A DNA stretch of 37,604 nucleotides from Clostridia bacterium. GTDB taxonomy: Bacteria > Bacillota > Clostridia > Christensenellales > Aristaeellaceae. Below are positions 24,634 through 33,384 of the stretch, piece by piece. The DNA lies in the NCBI GenBank assembly GCA_017512905.1, contig JAFWEL010000120.1, positions 1 through 37,604 on the forward strand. The letters are read 5' to 3'. The position numbers and the translations under genes are program-made. Below the pieces are notes generated by a model, which searched no databases, had not been told where the DNA came from, and was given only the letters and a program-made list of their open reading frames with translations. The number at the start of each line of letters is the position of its first letter. Positions within the stretch are counted from its first letter, which is position 1.

Positions 24634-27600
24634 CTACATGATCAGGGTATTGGTTGCCGCGGCGCTTGAGCGCGCGGAGTGTATCAGCTTGTCAAGGGTC
24701 TCGTACAGGCGCTCCGGCTCCACAGGCTTGGACAGGTGCGCCGTCATGCCCGCCTGGAGGGAACGCTGCACGTCCTCGTCAAAGGCGTTGGCCGTCATGG
24801 CGATGATGGGCACGGTTTTGGCGTCCTCGCGGTCCAGCTCTCGTATGGCGCGGGTGGCCTCGAGACCGTCCATCACCGGCATGCGCACATCCATCAGTAC
24901 CGCGTCGTAGTGGTGCAGCGGCTGCGCGGCGAACATCTCCACCGCCAGCTGGCCGTTCTCGGCATGGTCGGATTCGATGTCCTCCATCTCCAGCAGGTCC
25001 ATCAGGATGTCCGCGTTGATCTCCATATCCTCGGCGATCAGCACGCGGCAGCCCTCCAGGTCATATTTCCCATCCCCGGTGGCTTCCTCCACCACCGGTC
25101 CCTGGGCATCCGGGGCGCCGGAGCCGCGCCGGTCGATGATGCCCAGCAGCTCGCGCATCAGGCTGTCGGTAAACAGCGGCTTGGACATGATGCCGTCCAC
25201 GCCCGCCGCCCTGGCCTCGGCCTGCATGTCGTCCCAGCTGTAGCCGGTCAGGACGATGATGGCCGTCTCGCCAGCGTCGATGGCGCGTATGGCGCGGGTC
25301 AGGTCCAGGCCATCCATATCCGGCATCTTGTAATCAGTCAGCACAAAGCCATAGGGATTGCCCTGGTTTCTCAGGACCTGGACCCGGTCCAGCGCCTCCC
25401 GGGCGCTGGTCACGGTATCCGCCTCGACGCCGATGGCGTTGGCCACCAGTCGGGCATGCTCGCAGGCCACGGTGTCGTCGTCCACCACCAGGATCCGAAG
25501 CCCCTGGGGCAGCGCCCAGCCCTGCTCGGAATTGACGCTGCGGCTGGAGGCCTTCAGCGTGACGGTGACGGTAAACGTGGTGCCGACGCCCTTTTCACTG
25601 TCCACGGCGATTTCGCCGTTCATCATATCGACGATGTTCTTGGTGATAGCCATGCCCAGGCCGGTACTGCCGTACTTGTTGGCCGCGCGGGAATCCTCCT
25701 GGGAAAAGGCCTCGAAGATCTTGGGGATGTACTCCTTGCTCATGCCGATGCCGGTGTCCTTCATGATAAAGCGCAGGGTGCAATGGCCCTCGAATTCGGC
25801 CACCTGCTCCACCGTGAAGGTGACGGAGCCGGGCACAGGCGTGAACTTTACGGCGTTGCCCAGGATGTTAATCAGCACCTGCTTGAGCTTCATGTCGTCG
25901 CCGATGTAATAATCGTTCACCTGGCCGATGATCTGGCAGTCAAAGTCCAGCCCCTTGTCCATGCACTGGCCGTTGACCATGACGTTGATCTGGTCGATGA
26001 AATCCCGGAAGCTGAATTCCTCGCTCTTGAGCACCATGCGCCCGGATTCGATGCGGCTCATGTCCAGGATGTCGTTGATCAGGCCCAGCAGGTGCTTGGC
26101 GCTGGCGCCGATCTTTTCCAGCTGCTCCCGGGTATGGGGGGTCAGGTCCGGGTCCTTCAAGGCGATGTTATCCAGGCCGATGATGGCGTTCATCGGTGTG
26201 CGGATCTCGTGGCTCATGTTGGACAGGAAGCTGGTTTTGGCGCGGCTGCTCTCCTCCGCCAGCACCTTTTCAACCTCTATCTGCTTTTCCCGCTTCTGCA
26301 TCAGGAAAAAGATGTAGAACAGTATGCCCAGCGCGAACACGATCAGCAGGGTTTGTATCATGCTGTTGCGAATCAGTGCGTTGCCCACATTGTCCAGCAC
26401 CTCCCGCAGATAGCTGTCCGCGGAGCGGGTGGAGGTCGAGACGATGTCCACCCCCGCCTCCTCGAGCTTCTGGGTGTAGAAGGCCTGTATCGGCGTGACG
26501 GCGTTTTCGGTGGCGTTCTCAGTGGCCTGGCGCATCCAGATGGTGGTGGTCAGTATGATCAGCGCCAGCAGCACCACCCAAACCACCGGCGATCGCCCCA
26601 GGCGGCGGGCGGTATCCCGGCGGAACAGATAGAGAAAGAACACGAAGCCCAGTATGCCCCAGGCGGCGAGGATCAGGTAGGACTCGGTGGAGAGGGTCTT
26701 GACCGCCATCAGGTTGGGGATCAGGAAATAGAGCATCAACAGCAGCGAGATGACCACGCCCGCCAGTCCCGTCACCCGCGCCCACCGTTCGCCGTTGATC
26801 CGGGCGGACCGGGCCGCGGCGGCGGAGGTATAGGCATAGGCGATGGTGGCGCCTACCGTGGTCACGTCCACGATCCAGCTGATGGCCGTGCGGCCCAGCA
26901 GGGGCAGCACCGCGGACACGCAGAGTATGAACAGGATGGCATTCCGGGGCACACCGCCTTCGTCCAGCCTGCCCATCCAGGCCGGCATCATGTCATCCTG
27001 AGCCATCGCGTACAACAGGCGGCTGGAGGCGATGGTGTTGCCCACCAGGCCGGTGACGATGGCGCCCAGCGTGGTCAGCCCCAGCACCACGGGACCCAGC
27101 GAACCCATCAGCGCCTCCGCCGCGTAGAACGTGGGCAGGCCCTGAACGCCAGAGTAGCTGCCGAGGTTGGAGATGTAATCCGTCCAGCCTGCGCAGCCCT
27201 CCGGCAGCGCGCACACCGCCAGCACCGAAAGCCAGGCATAGGCGATCGCGGCCGTGATGACGGCGATGGCCATGATCCTGAAGCTCTTCCTGACGGGAAA
27301 TTTGAATTCCGTCGCGGAATGGGAGATGGACTCAAAGCCCACATAGGCCCAGGGCGCGAGGGCGATGATCGTAAGCACGCCCGCAATCGGGCTGCCTTCG
27401 GGGGCGAAGGAGGGCGCGATGCTGCCCAGCCTGCTGGCCGGATTTGTGATGGCAGAGAGGATGCTCACCAGGATGCCGCCGCCCAGCAGCAGCGCCATGA
27501 TGATCTGCACCGTGCCGGCGACCCTGCCCCGCAGGCAGAACAGCGCCGCGATGCCCAGCGCCGCGATGGCCAGCAGCACCTCGCCCATGTAGATGTCAAA

Positions 27601-28026
27601 GCCGGCGATTCGGTAGTGGAAGCCGAACTGGAACAGAGCGCCGAACAGGTTGCGGGCGATCAGCGGCAGCGCGGTGGCGTTGGCCCAGATGATGGCCACG
27701 TAGGTCAGCAGCAGGAACCAGCCGTTCAGGAAGCCGTGGTCATAGCCGAAATTGTGCTTGGCGTAGGCGTAGGTGCCGCCGGCGTCGGGCTCCCGGTTCA
27801 TCAGGTAGTGGTAATTAGCCCCGATGACCAGCATGATCAGCCCGCCGATGACGATGCCCAGCACCGTCCCCAGGGGCCCCGCCACCGGCAGGAAGGTGGT
27901 TCCCGGCATGACAAAGGCGCCCCAGCCCACGCTGCAGCCAAAGGCCAGCGCCCATGCGCCCAGGCCGGACAGATAGCGCAGGAGGCCCTTCCCCCGCGCT
28001 TTATTGGATGGATTCAACCCAATCAC
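24634..28026 (-). CDS. APC amino-acid permease fused to hybrid histidine kinase (HK-REC-REC)
   Basis: The 1130-residue protein begins with a complete APC-superfamily permease-like region (about residues 15-480, roughly 12 helices, first-helix motif GWGAFVMPG, then EPDAGGTYAYAKHNFG). Two further helices (about 490-505 and 560-580) bracket an extracytoplasmic segment of about 55-65 residues. The kinase follows: phospho-acceptor His606 in NMSHEIRTPMNAI, N box ILGNAVKFTP, and ATP-lid motifs DTGIGMS and STGLGMAI. Two receiver domains end it, with Asp898 (LTDYKMPDMDG) and Asp1046 (LMDVRMPVMDG). The transporter probably serves as the sensor, as in SLC5-kinase fusions such as CbrA. The start is GTG with AAAGGG close upstream; a TTG three codons later is possible. 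The Hpt gene is 27 bp upstream and the LacI-like gene 14 bp downstream. Confidence 0.93.
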   Translation of the reverse strand: MIGLNPSNKARGKGLLRYLSGLGAWALAFGCSVGWGAFVMPGTTFLPVAGPLGTVLGIVIGGLIMLVIGANYHYLMNREPDAGGTYAYAKHNFGYDHGFLNGWFLLLTYVAIIWANATALPLIARNLFGALFQFGFHYRIAGFDIYMGEVLLAIAALGIAALFCLRGRVAGTVQIIMALLLGGGILVSILSAITNPASRLGSIAPSFAPEGSPIAGVLTIIALAPWAYVGFESISHSATEFKFPVRKSFRIMAIAVITAAIAYAWLSVLAVCALPEGCAGWTDYISNLGSYSGVQGLPTFYAAEALMGSLGPVVLGLTTLGAIVTGLVGNTIASSRLLYAMAQDDMMPAWMGRLDEGGVPRNAILFILCVSAVLPLLGRTAISWIVDVTTVGATIAYAYTSAAAARSARINGERWARVTGLAGVVISLLLMLYFLIPNLMAVKTLSTESYLILAAWGILGFVFFLYLFRRDTARRLGRSPVVWVVLLALIILTTTIWMRQATENATENAVTPIQAFYTQKLEEAGVDIVSTSTRSADSYLREVLDNVGNALIRNSMIQTLLIVFALGILFYIFFLMQKREKQIEVEKVLAEESSRAKTSFLSNMSHEIRTPMNAIIGLDNIALKDPDLTPHTREQLEKIGASAKHLLGLINDILDMSRIESGRMVLKSEEFSFRDFIDQINVMVNGQCMDKGLDFDCQIIGQVNDYYIGDDMKLKQVLINILGNAVKFTPVPGSVTFTVEQVAEFEGHCTLRFIMKDTGIGMSKEYIPKIFEAFSQEDSRAANKYGSTGLGMAITKNIVDMMNGEIAVDSEKGVGTTFTVTVTLKASSRSVNSEQGWALPQGLRILVVDDDTVACEHARLVANAIGVEADTVTSAREALDRVQVLRNQGNPYGFVLTDYKMPDMDGLDLTRAIRAIDAGETAIIVLTGYSWDDMQAEARAAGVDGIMSKPLFTDSLMRELLGIIDRRGSGAPDAQGPVVEEATGDGKYDLEGCRVLIAEDMEINADILMDLLEMEDIESDHAENGQLAVEMFAAQPLHHYDAVLMDVRMPVMDGLEATRAIRELDREDAKTVPIIAMTANAFDEDVQRSLQAGMTAHLSKPVEPERLYETLDKLIHSARSSAAATNTLIM

Positions 28027-28053
28027 TTACCCTTTCACGAGCGTTTGGTATTG

Positions 28054-28425
28054 TCAATTGCTTTCCTCGTACTCCGTGATGCACTGAACGGTCTGCCGGT
28101 AGCGCCGGAGGAGGGCCGCCAGCTTTTCCTTCACCGCGTCGTCGGAAAGGGTGCGGGGATTCCCGGCGCGATATTCCTCGGTGATCTCGTCGGCGGCGTT
28201 CGCCAGCCCCTCCAGGCCCAGGTTGGAGCAGACGCCCTTCATCGCGTGGGCGCTTTCAAACAGCTTCACCGCGTCCATCGTCTCACCGGCCTCGGCCAGC
28301 ATATCGCCCACATTGCTGTTCTTCAGCTTGCGGACGTACTTGTCGATCAGCTTGTCCTTCTTCATCACACGGACGGCCTGGTCGTAATTGCCGCCGATTT
28401 TTGTATACAGCTCCTGGATTGTCAT
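28054..28425 (-). CDS. Free-standing Hpt phosphotransfer protein
   Basis: The 123-residue all-helical protein is a histidine phosphotransfer domain. The phospho-accepting residue is His60 in ESAHAMKGVCSNLGL, the canonical HxxKG pattern. It should shuttle phosphate between receiver domains of the two hybrid kinases and the response regulator of this operon. Its ATG overlaps the stop codon of the REC-GGDEF-EAL gene (ATGA), which implies translational coupling, with GGGAG about 8 nt upstream. The permease-kinase gene follows 27 bp downstream. Confidence 0.93.
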   Translation of the reverse strand: MTIQELYTKIGGNYDQAVRVMKKDKLIDKYVRKLKNSNVGDMLAEAGETMDAVKLFESAHAMKGVCSNLGLEGLANAADEITEEYRAGNPRTLSDDAVKEKLAALLRRYRQTVQCITEYEESN

Positions 28426-30125
28426 GCCTGTTTCTCCCTCTCGATCTGTTTCTCCCTGACGATCAGCGGTTCAAATTCCTCCGGGGGCACCGGGCGCGAG
28501 AAGTAATAGCCCTGGATCAGGTCGCATCCGGCCTCCTTGAGCATGTTCAGTTGCTCCTCTGTTTCCACGCCCTCCGCCACCACCGGTACCTTCAGGTACC
28601 GGGCGATGTCCAGCACCACGCCGACCAGCCGGAAATCCTTTTCGCTCTGGACGATGTTGCGCACGAACTTCATGTCCATCTTCAGCACGTCGATGGGCAT
28701 GGAGGACAGCATGTTCAATGATGAATAGCCGGAGCCGAAGTCATCCATCTCGATTTCAAAGCCCCGACCCCGCAGGCGGTTGATCAGCTCGATCATCTGC
28801 TCGGCATTTTCGGTATAGGCGGACTCGGTGACCTCCAGCTTCAGAGCCTTGTGATCCAGGCCGTAGCGCTCCACCAGCGACTCCAGGCGCTCCTCCAGGG
28901 ACGGGTCGAACACGTCCACCCGGGACAGGTTCACCGATACCGGCAGGGTCACGCCGAATTTCTCCCGCCATTCGGCGATCTGGCGGGCGGCCTCGTTCCA
29001 CACGTAATGGTCCACGGTACTGATCTGGCCGTTGCTCTCGAACAGCGGTATAAACGTGCCCGGGGAGACCAGGCCCAGCTCCGGGTGGTTCCAGCGGATC
29101 AGCGCCTCGGCGCTGGACAGCCTGGGCGGGTCGCACTGCACGTTGTACTTGGGCTGGTAAAAGACCTTCAGCTCCCGCTCCTCCACGGCCCTGACCAGGT
29201 CGTTCACCAGGCGCTGGTTCAGCAGCTCCCGCCGGTACATCTCCTCGTCGTAAATCATCAGGTGGGACTTGTAATTGCCCCGGACCATGCCGCAGGCGGC
29301 CCTCGCGCGGTCGAACAGCGTCACCGGGTCCACCCCTTCCCGCCAGGGGGCCACGCCCATACGCAGGCGGATGCCCGCGATGTGGGACGCCTCGTTGACC
29401 CGGGTCTGGATCTTGTCCAGCAGCGCCTGGTAATCGGTCTGGGGCTCGCAGAGGATGGCGAAGCGATCCCCCTCAAAGCGGCTGGCGATGCCGTTGCTGT
29501 CGGCCAGGAAGGCGCGGATGCCGTCGCCGATGATCCCCAGCACACGGTCGCCAAATTCGCGCCCGTTCAGCGCGTTGACAGAATGGAAGTGGTCGATGTT
29601 CAGCACGACCGCGTCCATGTGCCAGCCCTGCTGGTACCGGTAGATCCGGTTGGCGTATTCGAAGAAGAAGTTGCGGGTATAGAGCCCGGTCAGCGGGTCG
29701 TGCTCCGCCGCCTGGATCAGCTGGCGGCCTTCACTGAGCTCGATGATGCGCTCCACGCGGGCCAGTATGATCTCGTGCATGTCGAAGGGCTTGGTGATAA
29801 AGTCCGCCGCGCCCATCTCCAGCGCCCGCAGCTCGGCGTTGCGCTCGGCGGTCAGCACGATGATCGGGATGCTCTTCAGGAGCTCGTCGTTGCGCACACA
29901 GTCGAGCACCTTGAAGCCGTCCATTTCGGGCATGATCAGATCCAACAATACCACGGACAGCTTGTCCCGGTATTCCTCGATCATTTGAAGCGCTTCCCTG
30001 CCGTTGGAAGCGTATATGATGTCATAATAGTCCTCCAGGATCATCCCCAGCACATCGCGGTTGATCTCCTGGTCGTCTACAATCAAAACCAGTTGGGGCT
30101 TTTTTAATTGTTTGGATTTGATCAT
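28422..30125 (-). CDS. REC-GGDEF(degenerate)-EAL response regulator
   Basis: The 567-residue protein has a receiver domain (about 10-130) with phospho-acceptor Asp62 in VVLLDLIMPEMDG, an acidic pair VDDQE and Lys in FITKPFD. A GGDEF fold (about 140-300) follows, starting HDPLTGLYTRN, with the signature changed to EGDRF. The EAL domain (about 315-560) is intact: AEALIRW, VNLSR, EVTES, EMDDFGSGYSSL, VLKMDMKF, AEGVET and QGYYFSRPVP. Phosphorylation probably controls c-di-GMP hydrolysis, making it the output of the phosphorelay encoded beside it. The ATG at 30125 has GGAGGA 7 nt upstream; the earlier TTG overlaps that site. It overlaps the Hpt gene by 4 bp. Confidence 0.94.
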   Translation of the reverse strand: MIKSKQLKKPQLVLIVDDQEINRDVLGMILEDYYDIIYASNGREALQMIEEYRDKLSVVLLDLIMPEMDGFKVLDCVRNDELLKSIPIIVLTAERNAELRALEMGAADFITKPFDMHEIILARVERIIELSEGRQLIQAAEHDPLTGLYTRNFFFEYANRIYRYQQGWHMDAVVLNIDHFHSVNALNGREFGDRVLGIIGDGIRAFLADSNGIASRFEGDRFAILCEPQTDYQALLDKIQTRVNEASHIAGIRLRMGVAPWREGVDPVTLFDRARAACGMVRGNYKSHLMIYDEEMYRRELLNQRLVNDLVRAVEERELKVFYQPKYNVQCDPPRLSSAEALIRWNHPELGLVSPGTFIPLFESNGQISTVDHYVWNEAARQIAEWREKFGVTLPVSVNLSRVDVFDPSLEERLESLVERYGLDHKALKLEVTESAYTENAEQMIELINRLRGRGFEIEMDDFGSGYSSLNMLSSMPIDVLKMDMKFVRNIVQSEKDFRLVGVVLDIARYLKVPVVAEGVETEEQLNMLKEAGCDLIQGYYFSRPVPPEEFEPLIVREKQIEREKQA

Positions 30126-30170
30126 AAACCGTTCCTCCAATAACCATCCTTTGCCATAAATGCGGCGGCG

Positions 30171-31643
30171 CTACGCCACCAGTTCCCTCAGCGTTTCATA
30201 CAGAAGGTCGGTATCCACCGGCTTGGGCAGATGGGCGTTCACGCCCGCCTCCATCGACTGGCGCACGTCCTCGTCGAAGGCGTTGGCGGTCAGCGCGATG
30301 ATGGGCACGGTCCCGGCGTCGGGGCGGGGCAGCGCCCGGATGGCCCGGGTGGCCTCCAGCCCGTCCATCACCGGCATGCGCAGGTCCATCAGGATCGCGT
30401 CAAAGCGTCCCGGCGGGGACTGGGCGAAGGTGTCGACGGCCACGCGGCCGTTCTCCGCCCGCTCGCTGGTGACGTCCTCCAACTCCAGCAGGTCGGCCAG
30501 CAGGTCGGCGTTCAGGTCTACATCCTCGACGATCAGCATGTGCTTTCCCGCCAGCGAAGACGTCTCATCCTTTCCCGAATCCAGGGCCGCCGCGTCGCAA
30601 TCGTCGACGAACCCCAGCCTGACCGTGACGATGAAGGTGCTGCCCTCGCCCTTGCGGCTGTGGACGGCAATATCGCCGTCCATCATTTCCACCAGTTTTT
30701 TGGTGATCGCCAGCCCCAGGCCGCTGCCGCCGTAGCGGTTGGTGGCGGTGGCGTCCTCCTGAGAGAAGGAATCGTAAAGCCGGGGCATGAATTCCTCGTC
30801 GATGCCAATGCCCGTATCGCTGATGGTGAAGCGCATCCCACAGTATTCCCCCTCCCTGGGCAGCTGCTCGGCCACAAAGGTCACCGAACCGCCTTGGGGC
30901 GTGAACTTCACCGCGTTTGACAGTATGCTCAGCAGCACCTGCCGCAGGCGCAACGAATCGCCGATACAGGTATCTCTCAGCTCACCGACCACCTCATGCC
31001 GGTAGTTGAGCCCCTTTTCCTCGCAGAGCATGCGGGCCAGCACGTTCACCAGGTTCAGCAGGTCGGCAGGCGAGAAGGGCTCCGCAATCACCGACATTTC
31101 CCCCGATTCGATGTGGTTCATGTCCAGCACATCGTTGATCATGTCCAGCAGGTGATGGGCACTGATATCGATCTGCTCCAGCCGCTCCCGGGTCTGGGGC
31201 CGCAGGGTTTCATCCTGCAACACGAGGCTGTTCAGGCCGATGACCGCGTTCAGCGGGGTGCGCATCTCGTGGCTCATGGTAGCCAGGAAATTGCTCTTGG
31301 CGCGGTTGCTCTCCTCCGCCGCCAGCAGCTGGGCCTCCAGGTGCTCATTTTCGACGATGCGCTGGGTAATGCCCCTGAGCAGCTTGTACATGACAAAGAC
31401 GAACACGCTGCCGCCGAAGAGTATGCCGGCCACGATGATATCCGGCTTGCCGAATATGCCCACCGCCAGATAGCCCATCAGGAAGCAGACAAGCAGCACG
31501 ATGGGCAGGTACAGTATTCGATTGTTGGCATGCCAGGAATCCAGCTTTTTCACATAGCGGGCAAACCGCACAAAGCCGCAGATATTGTAGACCATGAGCA
31601 GGCTGCCCAGATAGACCATGGCGAGCGTCAACCCTCGCATCAT
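30171..31643 (-). CDS. Membrane hybrid histidine kinase (HK-REC)
   Basis: The 490-residue protein has three membrane segments in the first 90 residues (LTLAMVYLGSLLMVYNICGF, YLPIVLLVCFLMGYLAVGIF, IIVAGILFGGSVFVFVMY) with almost no external loop. The kinase shows His125 in TMSHEMRTPLNAV, N box ILSNAVKFTP, DTGIGID and GGSGLGLAI. A receiver domain ends it, with Asp420 in LMDLRMPVMDG. Kinase core and receiver closely resemble those of the permease-kinase fusion (shared AAEESNRAK/LAEESSRAK and ALTANAFDEDV/AMTANAFDEDV stretches), so the two are paralogues. The ATG at 31643 has AGGGGGT 7 nt upstream; the GTG at 31652 abuts that site. It is the first gene of the five-gene operon. Confidence 0.93.
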   Translation of the reverse strand: MMRGLTLAMVYLGSLLMVYNICGFVRFARYVKKLDSWHANNRILYLPIVLLVCFLMGYLAVGIFGKPDIIVAGILFGGSVFVFVMYKLLRGITQRIVENEHLEAQLLAAEESNRAKSNFLATMSHEMRTPLNAVIGLNSLVLQDETLRPQTRERLEQIDISAHHLLDMINDVLDMNHIESGEMSVIAEPFSPADLLNLVNVLARMLCEEKGLNYRHEVVGELRDTCIGDSLRLRQVLLSILSNAVKFTPQGGSVTFVAEQLPREGEYCGMRFTISDTGIGIDEEFMPRLYDSFSQEDATATNRYGGSGLGLAITKKLVEMMDGDIAVHSRKGEGSTFIVTVRLGFVDDCDAAALDSGKDETSSLAGKHMLIVEDVDLNADLLADLLELEDVTSERAENGRVAVDTFAQSPPGRFDAILMDLRMPVMDGLEATRAIRALPRPDAGTVPIIALTANAFDEDVRQSMEAGVNAHLPKPVDTDLLYETLRELVA

Positions 31644-31717
31644 GCGATTCACCCCCTGTTATGCGCTTTCAACGGTCCGCACAGGACGCCGGCCGCAGCG
31701 TGCGCAGGTACGAAAAT

Positions 31718-31765
31718 CAAGAGCGCTCGCTTTGGGTTAATTCTATCACAAAACGACCGCTCTTG
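31718..31765. promoter_or_regulatory. Operator-like inverted repeat over the signalling-operon promoter
   Basis: Two 17-bp arms (31718-31734 and 31749-31765) match at 15 positions around a 14-bp centre. The centre holds the -10 box, and the outer arm reaches the -35 box. Read as RNA from the upstream GGDEF gene, the same sequence is a hairpin followed by AUUUUCG, so it may also be that gene's terminator. Confidence 0.55.
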
Positions 31766-31768
31766 CAA
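31740..31768 (-). promoter_or_regulatory. Promoter of the five-gene signalling operon
   Basis: On the minus strand, TTGCAA (31763-31768), a 17-bp spacer and TAGAAT (31740-31745) preceded by TGA (extended -10). It sits within an inverted repeat. Confidence 0.65.
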
Positions 31769-31789
31769 CAACTAAACACTGATAATATA

Positions 31790-33136
31790 CTATTGCGCAA
31801 CCTGACAGCCATGTCCCCCGGCAGCCTTGACCGCGTACATGGCGGCGTCGGCGCGCTTGAAGATCGCCTCGGTATCCTGGCTCGCGTCGCCATAGGCCAC
31901 GCCGCAGCTGAGGCTGATCGGCGGCAGCCCGTCCTCGCAGTCGGCGAGGATATCGTTGATGCGGGACGCCTTCTGCTTCACCAGCTCCGTGTGAGCGCTG
32001 TCGGTATGCACCATGATGACCGCGAACTCGTCGCCGCCGATGCGGCAAACGTGGTCCTGGTTGCGGAAGCTGTTTCGTATGACCTGCGCCACCTTCACCA
32101 GCGCCTTGTCCCCCAGCTCGTGGCCGTTGCCGTCGTTGATCTGCTTGAACTTGTCGACGTCAAACAGCAGCAGCGCCGAGCTCCGCCAGTCGGTGTTCTT
32201 CAGAAAGAACACATAGCCGCTGCGGTTGTGGATGCCCGTCAGCTGGTCGTGGGTCGCGTCATAGGTCAGGCGCTCGGTCTTTTCCTTGTTTGCCTCGTAC
32301 ATCAGGTTGTAGGTCTTGGCCAGGAACTGGAATTCGTTGGAGCCCTTGATGGGGATCGGCTGGTCCGCGCGGATGTACACTACGGCCCGCAGCAGCGGGC
32401 TGACCACCAGCAGCGTGGTCAGCAGCATGGTGAACAGCGTGGCGAGGATTGCGATGAGTATCAGCGTGCGCTCCTTGAACAGCATGTCGTCCAGGGCTTC
32501 GATGGACGCCTTCTGGTGGTTCTCCACCTCATTGGTCAGGGTATCCAGGCATTCCTGCACATGGGCGGAGATGGACTCCTTCTTTATGTGATAAACGTCA
32601 TCAAACACCATCTTCCGGGCGCGGACCTCCTGCTTGGCCCGGGGCAGCAGCGCGTCCTCCTCCGACAGCTCCACCGCCCGGATAGCCTGCGGAAATTCCT
32701 TCACATCGTAGCCGTTGGCCGCCACAGCCAGACGCATCGCGTAATACTCCCGGTCCATCAGCGCCACGGATTCCTCCATCGCCGCCTCCAGGGCGGTGTA
32801 CGCATCGTGGTCGTCGGTAATGGCCCGGATGCTGTCCAGGGCCTTGTCCCGCCGCCGGGTGACCTCCGCCTCTTCAAAGTAGTTGTCCAGGTATTCCCGC
32901 TTGCCCGTCTCCACGAAGCAGCGAACCTGCTCGGTCAGGTAGTCCGAGGCCATTTGCAGCTTGTCAGCGTCCCGCTCCCACTGGATGTAATTGCCGGTGT
33001 ATTCCCGCATCCGGGAATAGCCCACCTTGGTCCTGAAGGTAGTGAATAGCAGCAGCACCGATATGACCAGCATCAGAAGTGCCATCAGCATCTGGATACT
33101 CCGGATGGAGACGCCCTTCACCTTGTCGCGCAGCAT
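31790..33136 (-). CDS. Membrane-bound diguanylate cyclase (GGDEF) with external sensor
   Basis: The 448-residue protein is predicted to make c-di-GMP. A membrane helix (about 13-33) and a second (about 230-255) enclose an extracytoplasmic helical region of about 195 residues, similar in design to four-helix-bundle or CHASE-type sensors. A short linker precedes the GGDEF domain, which begins THDQLTGIHNRSGY and contains FDVDKFKQINDGNGHE and GGDEF at 367-371. The inhibitory site RNQD at 358-361 lies exactly five residues before GGDEF, so product feedback inhibition is expected. The ATG at 33136 has AGAGGT 8 nt upstream; the ATG at 33169 has no ribosome binding site. Confidence 0.94.
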   Translation of the reverse strand: MLRDKVKGVSIRSIQMLMALLMLVISVLLLFTTFRTKVGYSRMREYTGNYIQWERDADKLQMASDYLTEQVRCFVETGKREYLDNYFEEAEVTRRRDKALDSIRAITDDHDAYTALEAAMEESVALMDREYYAMRLAVAANGYDVKEFPQAIRAVELSEEDALLPRAKQEVRARKMVFDDVYHIKKESISAHVQECLDTLTNEVENHQKASIEALDDMLFKERTLILIAILATLFTMLLTTLLVVSPLLRAVVYIRADQPIPIKGSNEFQFLAKTYNLMYEANKEKTERLTYDATHDQLTGIHNRSGYVFFLKNTDWRSSALLLFDVDKFKQINDGNGHELGDKALVKVAQVIRNSFRNQDHVCRIGGDEFAVIMVHTDSAHTELVKQKASRINDILADCEDGLPPISLSCGVAYGDASQDTEAIFKRADAAMYAVKAAGGHGCQVAQ

Positions 33137-33199
33137 GATAACCGACCTCTTCTGTAGATTTATTGCCATTGTTTGTAAAAAAACGAAATTATCAGGTTA

Positions 33200-33228
33200 A
33201 TTATACTCTATCTTTTCTGAAATGTCCA
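33200..33228 (-). promoter_or_regulatory. Promoter of the membrane diguanylate cyclase
   Basis: On the minus strand, TGGACA (33223-33228), a 17-bp spacer and TATAAT (33200-33205). Confidence 0.7.
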
Positions 33229-33321
33229 CCCGTTCACGCTTTATTTAATCCGCCAAACAAACAAAATCGCCGGTTATCCCGCCGTTTCGGGTTAAATTTT
33301 ATGTTAAGAACTCAACATTTG

Positions 33322-33350
33322 TGGCGAAACGGCTCCGGCTGTGATATAAT
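33322..33350 (+). promoter_or_regulatory. Promoter of the hypothetical gene at 33385
   Basis: TATAAT (33345-33350) preceded by TGA (extended -10); the -35 position, 17 bp upstream, reads TGGCGA (33322-33327). It is divergent from the promoter at 33200-33228. Confidence 0.55.
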
Positions 33351-33384
33351 GCAGGTGACTTGAGTTCAGGGGAGTGATGGATGT

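Noticed and set aside
24679-28506. Very long plus-strand open frame (over 1200 codons) opposite the permease-kinase gene
   Set aside because: It is antisense to well-supported proteins. Its His/Gln/Val/Gly-rich composition is what GC-rich antisense DNA gives.
11908-33384. c-di-GMP riboswitch (GEMM) upstream of the signalling or surface genes
   Set aside because: I looked in the leaders for the conserved GEMM core and tetraloop-receptor pattern and saw none.
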